From: CAVQJU01 sp963754955
GTDB lineage: Bacteria > Acidobacteriota > Vicinamibacteria > Vicinamibacterales > CAVVIG01
Direction: 5' to 3'
DNA length: 64,000 bases
NCBI GenBank assembly: GCA_963754955.1
Contig: CAVWHY010000001.1
Location: 744,001 to 808,000, forward strand
The translations under genes and the position numbers were made by a program. The notes beneath the pieces are model-generated. The model searched no databases. It worked only from the letters and a program-made list of their open reading frames with translations, and was not told the DNA's origin. Shown here one piece after another: positions 19,370 to 28,701 of this stretch; the stretch's first letter is position 1, and every line of letters begins with the position of its first letter.

Positions 19370-20557
19370 TCATTCCGGCATCGGAGCGGCCTTGGGCCGC
19401 GACGCCACCGGCGCCGCGACCGCCAGCCGGCGCCAGAGCCGCCAGCCCACGAGCCGGCGAAACGCGAGTGCCAGTCCCGTCCAGACGAGAACCACTCCGC
19501 CGAGACAGGCTGTACCCGCGAGCGTCTGACCGACAATACCTCCGAGCTCGCCCGTGTGCCCGAACCGGACCCAGCCACGCCACTTCTGGCCGCGGCTCTG
19601 CGCGGCGTACGGTTCCCAGCGGACGACGCCGCCGGTGGCGGTGTCGAGCAGCAGCTGCGAACGTGCGAACGCGTTCCAGTGTCGAGCGTCGTTCATTGTA
19701 AACGACACGTCCGCGCGCGCCCGGTCCGGTAGCCGCATGGTGACGGTCTGCCAGGTCGGCAGTTGCTGTTCGGCGTTGGCCCAGAGCCGATCGACGTCAA
19801 CGCGCGGCCCCCGTCGATCCTGCGACCCGCGTGAATCTGGCGGACTCTGTGGCCCTCGTGGCGCAGGCAGCGGGCTGCCGGCCATCTCGTAGAGCAACCG
19901 ATTCGCCCATGGGTACGACATCACGGCGCCCGTCGCGGTCAGGACGATGAGAAGCGGCGCGCACCAGAAGCCGACGACGTTGTGCCAGTTGAAGTCGCGA
20001 GCGCGCGCGGTGGTCGTGCGCCTGAAGAACAGGATTGCGTTCACGTGCTGCGGCAGCCAGTTGTGCGGCCACCAGAGGAACAGCCCCGAGACGGCCAGGG
20101 CGAGAAACGCCAGGTTCGAGGCGCCGGTCAGCGCCCGGCCGGTGTCGCGGTTCTCGCCGGCGAGGCTCAGCCAGCGATGCAAGTCCTCCGTCGTGCGGAA
20201 GAACTGCTGCGCGTCCGCCCATCCTGCGCCGAGGACGGCGCCGGTGTAGGGGTTCACGTACAGCGTCCCGTCACGCCCGAATCCGACCGCTGCGGAAGCC
20301 GACGGATCGCGATCGAGCACGAGCGTCGCCGCGGACACGCCGGGCCGGGCGGCCTGCGCGGCCGCGAGGATTTGCGACAGCGGGAGCCGCGGCGTTGCCG
20401 CGGGCTCGACGACGCGCACCTTGCGGTCCACGTGATTGAGAATTTGCGGCTTGAACGCGAGGACGGCGCCCGTCACGGACATCACCAGGATGACGAGGCC
20501 GGCGGCGGCGCCCGCCGCAAGGTGCAACCAGAAGAGGCACGTACGAAACGGTTTCAT
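19370..20557 (-). CDS. PepSY-associated membrane protein (possible ferric reductase)
   Basis: A 395-residue integral membrane protein. The N-terminal helix (CLFWLHLAAGAAAGLVILVM) is followed by a periplasmic PepSY-like region (~50-120), central helices (~145-165 and 190-215), another soluble segment and a last helix near 350-375. Histidines at the membrane ends (FWLHLA, NWHNVVGFW, FGHTGELGG) could bind haem, as in PepSY/FSFB-type siderophore reductases. A ferric-siderophore or envelope reductase role is inferred. A Fur-box-like palindrome lies 34 nt upstream. Confidence 0.75.
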   Translation of the reverse strand: MKPFRTCLFWLHLAAGAAAGLVILVMSVTGAVLAFKPQILNHVDRKVRVVEPAATPRLPLSQILAAAQAARPGVSAATLVLDRDPSASAAVGFGRDGTLYVNPYTGAVLGAGWADAQQFFRTTEDLHRWLSLAGENRDTGRALTGASNLAFLALAVSGLFLWWPHNWLPQHVNAILFFRRTTTARARDFNWHNVVGFWCAPLLIVLTATGAVMSYPWANRLLYEMAGSPLPAPRGPQSPPDSRGSQDRRGPRVDVDRLWANAEQQLPTWQTVTMRLPDRARADVSFTMNDARHWNAFARSQLLLDTATGGVVRWEPYAAQSRGQKWRGWVRFGHTGELGGIVGQTLAGTACLGGVVLVWTGLALAFRRLVGWRLWRRLAVAAPVASRPKAAPMPE

Positions 20558-20590
20558 GGTGTCTGGGGAGCTGCCCAGCGCGAGATCAAA

Positions 20591-20605
20591 TGAGATTGAG
20601 TCTCA
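20591..20605 (-). promoter_or_regulatory. Possible Fur box
   Basis: TGAGA-TTGAG-TCTCA is a perfect 5-5-5 palindrome inside a wider A/T-richer patch. It resembles the TGAGAATNATTCTCA core of many Fur sites. Its place between the start of the PepSY gene and the upstream gene fits an iron-regulated promoter driving PepSY and bfr. Confidence 0.45.
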
Positions 20606-20677
20606 CTTTCAGCATGTGAGCATAATCCCGACCTCTGCGGATGGTCAAGGCCCGGGCGATCCGGCGGGCGTGACGCG

Positions 20678-21133
20678 CTATCGCGGCTCGGCGGTCACCC
20701 GGCCGCCGTAGGCCGGGTTGCCCTCGTGATTGTGATCGTGAAACCCGCAGGGCGTCAGGTGGGTAATCGGATCCGTCGCGCGCGATTGGCCGGGCACCAG
20801 GTACCCGGCCACGTTGATCTCAGGACAGTCGTTGTGAAGGCCGAACGGGCTCGACAGCACATCGTGCGGATCGTTGTCGTTGTTGATGAACATCAGGCGT
20901 GCGCCCTGGTAGACGTGCAGATCGTTGATGTCGAAGAGCGCGGCAGAGGCCTGATCGAGGTGAAACCCGGACGCGTTGATCGTGATCGTCGCGCTTTCGA
21001 GCGGCTTCGGCGGCCCCGCCGGAACAACAGGCACCGTCGGCGCCACCGGGGTCGGCGGTTGGGCCGGGTTCTCACTCGCACACGCCACCGCTGCCGCCAG
21101 GAGCGCCGCGATCGATAGTTGTCTCAGCGTCAT
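20678..21133 (-). CDS. Cupredoxin-like lipoprotein, paralogue
   Basis: A 151-residue lipoprotein: lipobox AVAC (Cys18), a Pro-rich linker, then a domain with NDPHDVLSS, LHNDCPEI and CGFHDHNHEG. These match, in order and spacing, the motifs of the 18313 gene (RPHDM, HTDCPAI, CGYHDHN). The two are diverged copies of one family. The extra His in this copy could add a ligand. It is transcribed towards the PepSY gene but separated from it by the Fur-like site. Confidence 0.72.
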   Translation of the reverse strand: MTLRQLSIAALLAAAVACASENPAQPPTPVAPTVPVVPAGPPKPLESATITINASGFHLDQASAALFDINDLHVYQGARLMFINNDNDPHDVLSSPFGLHNDCPEINVAGYLVPGQSRATDPITHLTPCGFHDHNHEGNPAYGGRVTAEPR

Positions 21134-21316
21134 ATTCTTCTTCTTCCCAAGCCCCTATCCCCCGAGTCCCCGGCCGTCAGCCCCCAGTCTTACCCGTTCC
21201 GCAATACCTTACTGAACGCGTAAGCTGGGAGGACCTCCCGCCGTTCAACATCACGGGTTTTGCCGGCGAGCAGCGGCACTTCCCTTGCGTGGCAAGAACT
21301 GATCCGTCCGAACCTG
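21134..21316. other. Divergent intergenic region
   Basis: It lies between a leftward lipoprotein gene and a rightward barrel-like gene. 21150-21191 is a poor tandem of C-rich heptamers (agcccct, atccccc, gagtccc, cagcccc, cagtctt). Near 21230 is a short gggagg/cctccc palindrome. No convincing promoter was identified. Confidence 0.4.
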
Positions 21317-22544
21317 ATGCGTCTGTCGCCGTTCGTCCTTGTCCTCATTCTGCTCGCCGGCGTCCCCGCGACGGCGCAGGATCCCGTGACGGCCCCGGCC
21401 CCCGTTCATGTGCACGGGGCTGCACCCGGCCCCGGTGCGGGGGAATCGGCTTCGTGGACCTGGTCGCCCGACGCGAACGTGTTTTTCGGTTACAACTACC
21501 AGCAGCGCGAGTTCAGGGACCAGTCGGCGTGGGAGTCGCAAAACTGGTTCATGCTGCACGGCGAGCGGCCGCTCGGCCCTGGAGCATTCCGGCTCGAGAG
21601 CATGATCTCGCTCGAGCCGTTTACGATGCGCGGCATCGGGTCTCCGCAGCTCTTCCAAACCGGCGAGTCGTACCAGATGGGGCCGCTCATCGATCGCCAG
21701 CACCCGCACGATCTGTTCATGGAGCTTGGCGCGATCTACCGGCTCCGTGGTCCGCGCGCCACGATCATCATGTCGGCCGACCTGGTTGGCCCAGCCGCAC
21801 TGGGCCCGACGCCGTTCATGCATCGCGAGTCGGCTCGCAACAACCCGCAGGCCCCGCTCTCGCATCACCAACTTGATTCCACCCACATCACGCCGGGGGT
21901 GCTGACGGGCGGAATCGAGACAGGTTCCGTGACACTCCTCGCATCGTGGTTCCGGGGGCAGGAACCGGACGAGCATCGGCTGAACATCGCCCGGCCGTGG
22001 CTCGATTCCTGGTCGGTGCAGGGCAAGTGGCAGCGCGGCCCGTGGATGGCCCAGGTGTCAGGCGGCATCCTGCACGAGCCCGCCTGGTTCGAGCCGTACG
22101 ACATTCCACGCATCACGGCCTCGATCGAATTCAACGGAACGGTGCAGTCGCATCGCGTCGCCGCCACGCTGGCTTGGGGCGAGAACCGCGAGATCCACGG
22201 GCCGCTCGACGGATATCTCTTCGAATGGGACACGCCGGTTGCCGGCGCGCGGGCATTTCTACGGACGCATGGAAGCGTCCGCCAAGGATCTGCTCGACCT
22301 GGGCTTTCCGGATCCGCCGGGCTTCGTGTCCTTTCATCGCATTTCACATGTCGCGGCCGCGACGGCCGGCTACGTCCACGACGCCGTAAGCAAACCGTGG
22401 GGACGTCTCGGCGTCGGCGGAGACGTGACGTTCTATCACGTGCCGGACAACATGATCGACTACTACGGGACGTCGCCTCGCTCGTTTCACGTGTTCGTGC
22501 GCTATCGTCCGCAGCCGCGCGATTCGATGGCTCATCACCACTGA
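21317..22544 (+). CDS. Exported His-rich barrel-like protein, unknown (frameshifted)
   Basis: A protein of about 408 residues: signal peptide 1-20, a His/Pro linker (PVHVHGAAPG), then beta-type strands and the striking DRQHPHDLFMELG motif near residue 140. One extra C near 22257 (TTT, C, TAC GGA) breaks the frame. Skipping it gives YGRMEASAKDLLDLGF and a natural end, RDSMAHHH, at 22544. The uncorrected frame runs on to 22561 without sense. The His clusters suggest metal handling, in keeping with the cupredoxins nearby, but no family was recognised. Confidence 0.55.
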
Positions 22545-22589
22545 AGTACTGCTATTCTTGATGAGTCCACTCATGCGGGATTTCCATCA

Positions 22590-23828
22590 ATGTCGCTCGT
22601 CGCGCTCTCCGAACTCCTCGGCGCTCCCGTGCGCGGTGCCACCGGCGCCGTCCTCGGACGCGTGCGTGAGATCGCGATCGCCCCGCAGGATCACCCGACC
22701 CGGATCGCCTATCTAATCGTCAGGACATCAGACGGCGAGCGCGTGCTCCCGTCGGCAGTGCTCAAATCATGCGGGGCCACGGTCCGGACCGACGACGATG
22801 GCTCGGCCTGGGAGAGATACTCGGCCTCTGACGGCGTCCTGCTCCTCAAGCGGGACCTGCTCGACCAGCAGATCATCGACGTCCACGGGCGGAAGGTCGT
22901 CCGCGTCAACGACGTCGAGCTCGACTCCACGCCCGTCAACACCCACGTCGTGCTCAGCGTCGTCGCGGTCGACGTGGGCGCCCGCGGCGCGATCCGGCGG
23001 CTCACGAAGGGCATCGTGCCGTCGTTCACGCTGCGGACGCTGCTCGCCCGTATTCCGCCACGCGTCATCCCGTGGGCGTACGTCGATCTCCTCGAAACGG
23101 ACCCGGCGCGCCGCGTCAAGCTGAAGATCGTCTACGAAGGCCTCTCGAAGCTGCACCCGGCCGACATCGCCAACATCGTCGAAGATCTGCCGCGCGCCGA
23201 GCGTGAATCCGTTTTCGAAACCCTCGACGAGGAGGTCGCCGCCGAGGCGCTCGAGGAGCTCGATCCGAAAGTCCAGGTCTCGGTCGTCGAGTCGCTCGAT
23301 TCCGACCGCGCAGCCGACATCGTCGAGGAAATGGACCCCGACGCCGCGGCCGACCTGCTCGGCGAGCTGCCTGAAGACCGGTCGGGCGAAATCCTCAAGG
23401 AGATGCAGCCGCAGGAGCGCCAGGAGGTCGCGCAACTCCTCGAGTTCGGCGAGCACACCGCCGCCGGCCGTATGACAACCGAGTTCGTCTCCATCGGCGA
23501 TCACGCGCTCGTCGATGATGCCATCGAAGCGCTGCGGCAGTTCGAGGGCAGCCGCGAGGCCGTCGCCACGGTTTATGTCTACAACGTGGCCTTCAAGATC
23601 ACCGGCGCCGTGCCGCTGGTGAAGATCGCCGTGTCGCCGCCGGCCACCCCGTTATCGCAGCTGGTCGAACCAGCGGTTACCTGCACGGCCGACACGCCGG
23701 ACGACGACGTGGCGGCGCTGTTCGACAAGTACAACCTGGTCACCCTCGCCGTTCTCGACGAACACGAGCGGCTCGCCGGCATCATCACGGCGGACGACGT
23801 CATCACGATGCTCCGCCACAGCCGCTAG
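22590..23828 (+). CDS. Cytosolic MgtE_N/CBS protein with PRC-barrel domains
   Basis: A 412-residue soluble protein. Residues ~5-160 look like PRC-barrel units (LGAPVRGATGAVLGRV; IIDVHGRKVVRVNDV). Residues ~170-275 are the helical MgtE N domain (LHPADIANIVEDLP, DPDAAADLLGELPED). Residues ~280-412 are a CBS pair (AAGRMTTEFVSIG; LDEHERLAGIITADDV). In MgtE these domains sense Mg2+ and gate the channel, but here the membrane domain is missing. The next gene, 2 nt away, encodes an NRAMP-like carrier, which this protein probably regulates. Confidence 0.85.
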   Translation: MSLVALSELLGAPVRGATGAVLGRVREIAIAPQDHPTRIAYLIVRTSDGERVLPSAVLKSCGATVRTDDDGSAWERYSASDGVLLLKRDLLDQQIIDVHGRKVVRVNDVELDSTPVNTHVVLSVVAVDVGARGAIRRLTKGIVPSFTLRTLLARIPPRVIPWAYVDLLETDPARRVKLKIVYEGLSKLHPADIANIVEDLPRAERESVFETLDEEVAAEALEELDPKVQVSVVESLDSDRAADIVEEMDPDAAADLLGELPEDRSGEILKEMQPQERQEVAQLLEFGEHTAAGRMTTEFVSIGDHALVDDAIEALRQFEGSREAVATVYVYNVAFKITGAVPLVKIAVSPPATPLSQLVEPAVTCTADTPDDDVAALFDKYNLVTLAVLDEHERLAGIITADDVITMLRHSR

Positions 23829-23830
23829 CC

Positions 23831-25078
23831 ATGCTCTCCACGCTGAAACACTGGAAAGCGCGGCTGCTGCTTCTGCTCGCCGTCATCGGGCCGGGGTTCA
23901 TCACCGCCAACGTCGACAACGACGCCGGCGGCATCTTCACGTACTCCCAGGCCGGCGCGCAGTTCGGGTACTCGCTGCTCTGGACGATGATCCCGATCAC
24001 GATCGCCCTCATCGTCGTACAGGAGATGGCGTCGCGGCTCGGCGCGGTCACCGGCAAGGGGCTGAGCGATCTGATTCGGGAAGAATTCGGGTTCCGGCTG
24101 ACGTTCATCGTCATGGTGACGCTCATCGTGACGAACTTCGGCAACGTCGTCGCCGAGTTCGCCGGCATCGCGAGCAGCCTCGAGCTCTTCGGGCTGTCGC
24201 GGTTTGTCGTCGTGCCGGTGGCGGCGTTCGCCGTCTGGCTCCTCGTCGTCCGCGGCACCTACGCCAGCATCGAGAAAATATTCCTGACCGCGTCGGCGTT
24301 CTACGTCACGTACATCATCGCCGGGCTCATCGCGCACCCGGACTGGAAGGCCGCGGCCTTCGCCACCGTGACGCGTCCCGAAGCCGCGGGGATCCGGAAC
24401 TACGGCTACATCTACATGGTGATCGGGCTCGTCGGGACCACGATCGCGCCGTGGATGCAGTTCTACCTGCAGGCGTCGATCGTCGAGAAGGGCATCACGG
24501 CCAGGCAGTACGCCGCGTCGCGGTGGGACGTGATCCTCGGCTGCGTCTTCACCGACGTGGTCGCGTGGTTCATCATCGTCGCCTGCGCGGCCACGCTCTA
24601 CGCCAACGGCCATCACGACATCGGGAGCGCGGCGGATGCCGCCCAGGCCCTGCGGCCGCTCGCCGGCGAGTACGCTTACCTGCTGTTCGCAGCCGGTCTT
24701 TTCAACGCCTCGCTGTTCGCCGCATCCATCCTTCCGATCTCGACGGCGTACGCGGTGTGCGAGGGCCTCGGGTTCGAGTCGGGCCTCGACAAGAAGTTCC
24801 GCGAGGCGCCCGTGTTCTACTGGCTCTACACGGTCATCATCGTGCTGGGTGCCGCAGTGCTGCTCGTGCCGGGCCTGCCGCTCGTCTACGTCTCGGTGCT
24901 GTCGCAGGTGGCCAACGGTATCGTCCTGCCGCTCGTGCTCGTGTTCATGCTCATGCTGACGAACGACCGTGAGCTGATGGGCAGCTACACGAACTCGCGC
25001 CGCTTCAACGCCATCGCCTGGACGACGGTCGTCGTGATGGTGCTGCTCACCCTGCTGATGTTAATCACGCACAAGTGA
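23831..25078 (+). CDS. NRAMP-like divalent metal transporter with altered metal site
   Basis: A 415-residue membrane protein with 11 or so helices of the NRAMP/SLC11 fold (GPGFITANVD in helix 1, AGAQFGYSLLW after it). The classical helix-1 DPGN is replaced by DAGG (31-34), and the helix-6 MPH by APW (206-208), so the metal-selecting Met is Ala. Loss of that Met is known from NRAMP-related magnesium transporters. Combined with the MgtE_N/CBS partner directly upstream, Mg2+ (or another hard cation) is a more likely substrate than Mn2+ or Fe2+. This is inference from motifs and context. Confidence 0.85.
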   Translation: MLSTLKHWKARLLLLLAVIGPGFITANVDNDAGGIFTYSQAGAQFGYSLLWTMIPITIALIVVQEMASRLGAVTGKGLSDLIREEFGFRLTFIVMVTLIVTNFGNVVAEFAGIASSLELFGLSRFVVVPVAAFAVWLLVVRGTYASIEKIFLTASAFYVTYIIAGLIAHPDWKAAAFATVTRPEAAGIRNYGYIYMVIGLVGTTIAPWMQFYLQASIVEKGITARQYAASRWDVILGCVFTDVVAWFIIVACAATLYANGHHDIGSAADAAQALRPLAGEYAYLLFAAGLFNASLFAASILPISTAYAVCEGLGFESGLDKKFREAPVFYWLYTVIIVLGAAVLLVPGLPLVYVSVLSQVANGIVLPLVLVFMLMLTNDRELMGSYTNSRRFNAIAWTTVVVMVLLTLLMLITHK

Positions 25079-25087
25079 AACCGCCCG

Positions 25088-26256
25088 TCAGATCTCGCGG
25101 AGGTTCAGGCAGACCGTGCCTTCCGGCCGCAGGCTGATGCGGGGCGCCGGCCGGACCGCCGTGCCCGACGCCAGGCGGACGTCAAAGCGCTGGAGAATCG
25201 AGGCGAGAATCAGCGGCGCCTCCATCATCGCCACTTCCATCGCGATGCACTGACGGGGACCTCCGCCGAAGGGAAAGTACGCGAACTTGGGCTGCGCGCC
25301 AGACCGCTCGGGAAGAAACCGATCGGGGTCGAACGCCTCCGGCCGCTCCCAGAACTGCGGCGAGCGATGGGTCACAAACGGCGAGATCACCAGCAGCGCG
25401 CCCGCCGGGATTCGGTACGAGCCGAGGATGTCGGCGTGGATGGCGCTCCGCGCAAACGCCCACGCCGGAGGGAACGGGCGCAAGGACTCGTGAAATACCC
25501 GCGCGAGAGACGGCATGCCCTGCAGCGCGGCGAACGAAAGGGGCCCGGTCCCCGCCGTTGACGCAATCTCCTGGCGGACGCGGCCGGCGGCCTCCGGATG
25601 CTGCGCCAGCAGCACCAGCGTCCACAGCACGGCGTCGGTGACCGTATCGTGGCCGGCGTTCAGAAACGTCACGAGCTCATCCCGCACCTGGAGATCGGTC
25701 ATCGCCTCGCCGCTCTCGTCGTCGCGGGCCTGGAGCAGCAGCTCCACCAGGTCGGCCGCTGGCGCCGACGACGATAGGCGGCTCGCGACGAGGCCGTACA
25801 CGAACTCGTCGATCGTCCGCAGCGAGCGCTTGAACCGCAGGCGCCCGGGTGTGGGCGCCCACGCAGGCAGGTGAAACGGCAGGAACTGGGTCCCTCCTGC
25901 CTCAGGGCGACGGGCTGCCCGCTGCGGGCCTTGCCGGCCCACGCATCCAGCATCCGCGCGACACAGGTCCGCATCGGCTGATCGAACGCAGCCGTGCGCA
26001 CGTTCTGAAAGGCAACTGCGCGAGCCGGCGCTGGCGCAGCCAGAACGGGCGTGTCCTGCAGCACGCGTTTGACGTAGTCCGGGTGGAACACCGCGTACGA
26101 CACGCCCTGGCGAAGGGCCACGATGTCGGGGAAGCTCGCCTGCAGGCTGGTGAGCAAGTGGATAGGATCGCCGATCCCGCGCCAGATGCGCAGATAGCGG
26201 GAGCCTGGCGCCTGCGCCGGATCGATGCCGGCTGGATGTGGCAGCCGGCCGATCAA
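25088..26256 (-). pseudogene. Cytochrome P450, degenerate
   Basis: The C-terminal half is a good P450: I-helix AGHDT, K-helix ESLR and haem loop FGGGPRQCIA with the thiolate Cys. The N-terminal part reads in another frame (RVLQD, then QNVRTAAFDQP), and a third frame gives WLRQRRLAQ, the C-helix. Between these blocks, about 25 and about 45 residues that the family normally has are missing. Two internal deletions and frameshifts make this a probable pseudogene, or a badly assembled gene. The TTG at 26256 overlaps the stop of the methyltransferase-like gene (TTGA), so the gene once belonged to that operon. Confidence 0.6.
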
Positions 26257-26807
26257 TACACACCCGGGATCGCTCGCCGGACGCGGCGCATGTAGCGGCG
26301 GTATTGATCGCCGAACGCCGCGATGAGAACGTGCTCTTCGGTCCTCGATCTCAGTTCGCCGCCCACAATCAGGGCGGCGGCGCCGAGCGCGACCAGGACG
26401 TGCGGCACCCAGACGACGGCGCCGAGCCCGAGAAGGTTGAACGCCAGGTAAATCGGGTGCCGCACCAGGCCGTATGGCCCCGTCGTGCACAACGGGTGAT
26501 CGCGTTCGAGACGCGGCTGAATGTTCCACGAACGATGGACAGCGAACGCACACGTGAGCAGCGTCATGGCGGCGACGTGCAGCCCCGCGCCCGCCAGCCC
26601 CTGCAAGGTCACGTGCCTGTTCATGCGGCCGCCCCAGAACGCCATGCCCAGGCCCGTCCACATCAGAGCCAGCCCGATTTCGTACAGGACGATTCCCGGA
26701 ATGCGGTGGCTCGTCCGCAGTTCATCGCCGAAGCTGGTGTCGGGTGTCTCGCGCCTGGCGAGGCGATACACCATGGGCGACCAGAACAACACCTGCAGCG
26801 CGAACAT
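26253..26807 (-). CDS. Isoprenylcysteine/phospholipid methyltransferase-like membrane protein
   Basis: A 184-residue protein with four or five helices and the signature TTGPYGLVRHPIYLAF, followed by a distal EEHVLIAAFGDQYRRY motif (split glutamates and Tyr). That is typical of the ICMT/PEMT-like family, which methylates lipids or small hydrophobic acceptors with SAM. The substrate is unknown. Its ATG overlaps a stop of the upstream desaturase frame (TGATG). Confidence 0.8.
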   Translation of the reverse strand: MFALQVLFWSPMVYRLARRETPDTSFGDELRTSHRIPGIVLYEIGLALMWTGLGMAFWGGRMNRHVTLQGLAGAGLHVAAMTLLTCAFAVHRSWNIQPRLERDHPLCTTGPYGLVRHPIYLAFNLLGLGAVVWVPHVLVALGAAALIVGGELRSRTEEHVLIAAFGDQYRRYMRRVRRAIPGVY

Positions 26808-27793
26808 CAGCCAGTGTTCGCGACGCGCGTTCGAAGCGGGCCGACTCGCGCCAGATCCGCCACAGCAGCCTGGGGTAACCGACGACAGGTTCGAGCAGGT
26901 ACTGGCTTCGTTGCGCCGGAGTGAGCGTGCGTTTCAGGTCGCGGTGCAGGATCAGCTGCTGGTACCACGGCAGGCTCGCGACGAGGTGATGTTCCCAGTG
27001 ACAGGGCGAACCCCACGGACCGCCGCCGATCAGCAGCCCCCAGAAACCGGTGCCGAAGCTGCGCGATCCCCGGTTGTTCTCGAGCGGCATCAGGTTGTGT
27101 TCGGTATATTGCCGCAGGCGATCCAGCCAGAACCCCGCGTGCGGCACGAACAGCACCAGCGCCGTCAGCGTAAACCCCGGGCCGACTTCGCGTGTACCCA
27201 AGCGGCCGGTGCGCGATGAAATCGCTGTAGTTGATGACCGTGCCAAACGGCAGGAGCGTCGCCCAATAGCGCCGCGGGCTGACGAAGTTCAGGAACTCCC
27301 CGTCGTTCTCGGTACCGAACTTCGCGTGGTGCGACATGTGGTGCACGGAGTAGTCGCGCGGCTCGCAGGCGCTGATGCGGCACAGGTTCGACGCCAGGCG
27401 GTTCAGAAAGCGGCTGACGGGATCGGCGTGCGGGAAGCCGATGCCGTGCGCCGCACCTTCGTGCATCGAGAACACGCCAAGCGAATACAGGAGCCAGCTG
27501 TGCAGGCCGCCCGTCGTCAGCGCCGCAAGGACGAACGACGCCGCGCTGCGATTTGGTTCGCCGTGCAGCAGCGGCGATGGCAGCGCCAGCAGCACGTAGT
27601 AGTCGGCCGTGAAGAGGAACACGAACACGGACAGGTTGATGAGGGCATGCAGGACGGGATGCGCCTTGTGCCATCTGAACAGCTGTCGGCCGCGGTCGAG
27701 GATCGCCTTCAGCTGTTCCCTGGAGAGGCCCGGGAGCGGGCAAATCTCGGTATATGAGCGGGCGAGCTCCAGTTCCTCTGGATGGAATTTCAT
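26807..27793 (-). CDS. Membrane fatty-acid desaturase/hydroxylase family protein (frameshifted)
   Basis: Histidine boxes HEGAAH (near 114-119 from the upstream TTG) and HHMSHH (154-159), plus a third, HWEHH, found after a frame break near 27183 (TAC ACG CGA to REVGPGFT), identify a membrane di-iron enzyme of the FA_desaturase superfamily. Helices surround the boxes. The break is +1 or -2. A further small shift near the end is needed to reach the stop at 26807 that overlaps the next gene. The ATG at 27793 is given; a TTG at 27802 that overlaps the patatin stop (TTGA) is the alternative. The substrate may be a lipid or carotenoid. Confidence 0.7.
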   Translation of the reverse strand: MKFHPEELELARSYTEICPLPGLSREQLKAILDRGRQLFRWHKAHPVLHALINLSVFVFLFTADYYVLLALPSPLLHGEPNRSAASFVLAALTTGGLHSWLLYSLGVFSMHEGAAHGIGFPHADPVSRFLNRLASNLCRISACEPRDYSVHHMSHHAKFGTENDGEFLNFVSPRRYWATLLPFGTVINYSDFIAHRPLGYTRSRPGVYADGAGAVRAARGVLAGSPAAIYRTQPDAAREQPGIAQLRHRFLGAADRRRSVGFALSLGTSPRREPAVVPAADPAPRPETHAHSGATKPVPARTCRRLPQAAVADLARVGPLRTRVANTG

Positions 27794-27798
27794 CGACG

Positions 27799-28620
27799 TC
27801 AACCGCGCGCGGGCAGCCGGGACAAGTAGGCCTTCCCTGCCCTATCGCCGAGATCGAGAAGCCTGGCGGCGTACGACGACTCGTAGACGACCGAGCGGCC
27901 GTTCAACGTGTCGACGCAGACACAATCGATCGGGACGTCGGGGAACCGGCGCTGCAGCCGGCTCAGGGCCGCCAGATTCTCGGTCCGGTCTTCCATCGAG
28001 TTCGATACATCTACCGCGAGGATCTGCGCCGGCTGGAACGGCGGCGTGAACAGGAGGTGCGCGGGAAGCCGATCGCGGGCCCCTCCATCCATCAGCAGGT
28101 ACTCACCGCCGTCACCCGAACACTGCAGCGGCCGGAACAACCCGGGCATCGCGGCGGCGCCGCGCACCGCATCGTAGAGCGGCACGATAGGCCGCTCGTT
28201 GTGCCAGACCACCTGCGCCTTCGACAACAGGTCGTACGAAACGATGCCAATGCGCGAGAGGCCGTGGTGCAGGCCGCCGCACGACGTCGCCAGCCGCCCC
28301 AGCTGGACGGGAATGTCTCCTGCGAGATACATGTAGCGCTCGCGGACGCGTGACGGGATCCGGCGGAGGATCGCCCAGGAGAGCAGGTGCCGCGATCGGA
28401 GCGCGAGCCCGGCGGCCGCGAGGGAATCGAGATCGAGGCCAACCGCCCCGTAAAACGCCGTCACGATGGCACCGGCGCTCGTGCCCACCAGTTCTGTAAT
28501 CTGAAAGCCGCCCGCGAGGAGCGCGCGCAGAACGCTGATGTGTGCGAGCCCCCGAACGGCGCCGGCGCCCAGCAGGACGCTCACCGGACGATCAGGCCGG
28601 CAGCGCGGTTGTTCATCCAT
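27799..28620 (-). CDS. Patatin-like phospholipase
   Basis: A 273-residue protein with an oxyanion region (LLGAGAVRGLAHISVL), nucleophile elbow GTSAG (Ser48) and catalytic Asp in MDGGARD (178-182). This Ser-Asp dyad defines patatin-type acyl hydrolases. No signal peptide is seen, so it is probably cytoplasmic or peripheral. It heads the leftward lipid-type cluster and is divergent from the TetR gene, which may repress it. The start at 28620 gives the family N-terminus. Confidence 0.85.
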   Translation of the reverse strand: MDEQPRCRPDRPVSVLLGAGAVRGLAHISVLRALLAGGFQITELVGTSAGAIVTAFYGAVGLDLDSLAAAGLALRSRHLLSWAILRRIPSRVRERYMYLAGDIPVQLGRLATSCGGLHHGLSRIGIVSYDLLSKAQVVWHNERPIVPLYDAVRGAAAMPGLFRPLQCSGDGGEYLLMDGGARDRLPAHLLFTPPFQPAQILAVDVSNSMEDRTENLAALSRLQRRFPDVPIDCVCVDTLNGRSVVYESSYAARLLDLGDRAGKAYLSRLPARG

Positions 28621-28701
28621 CTCGAACAATCGTCGTGCGACACCCGCCCTCCCGGGTCGGACGTGCCGGATTGGAGAGCGATCAGGTAATCTGGGAGTGT
28701 C

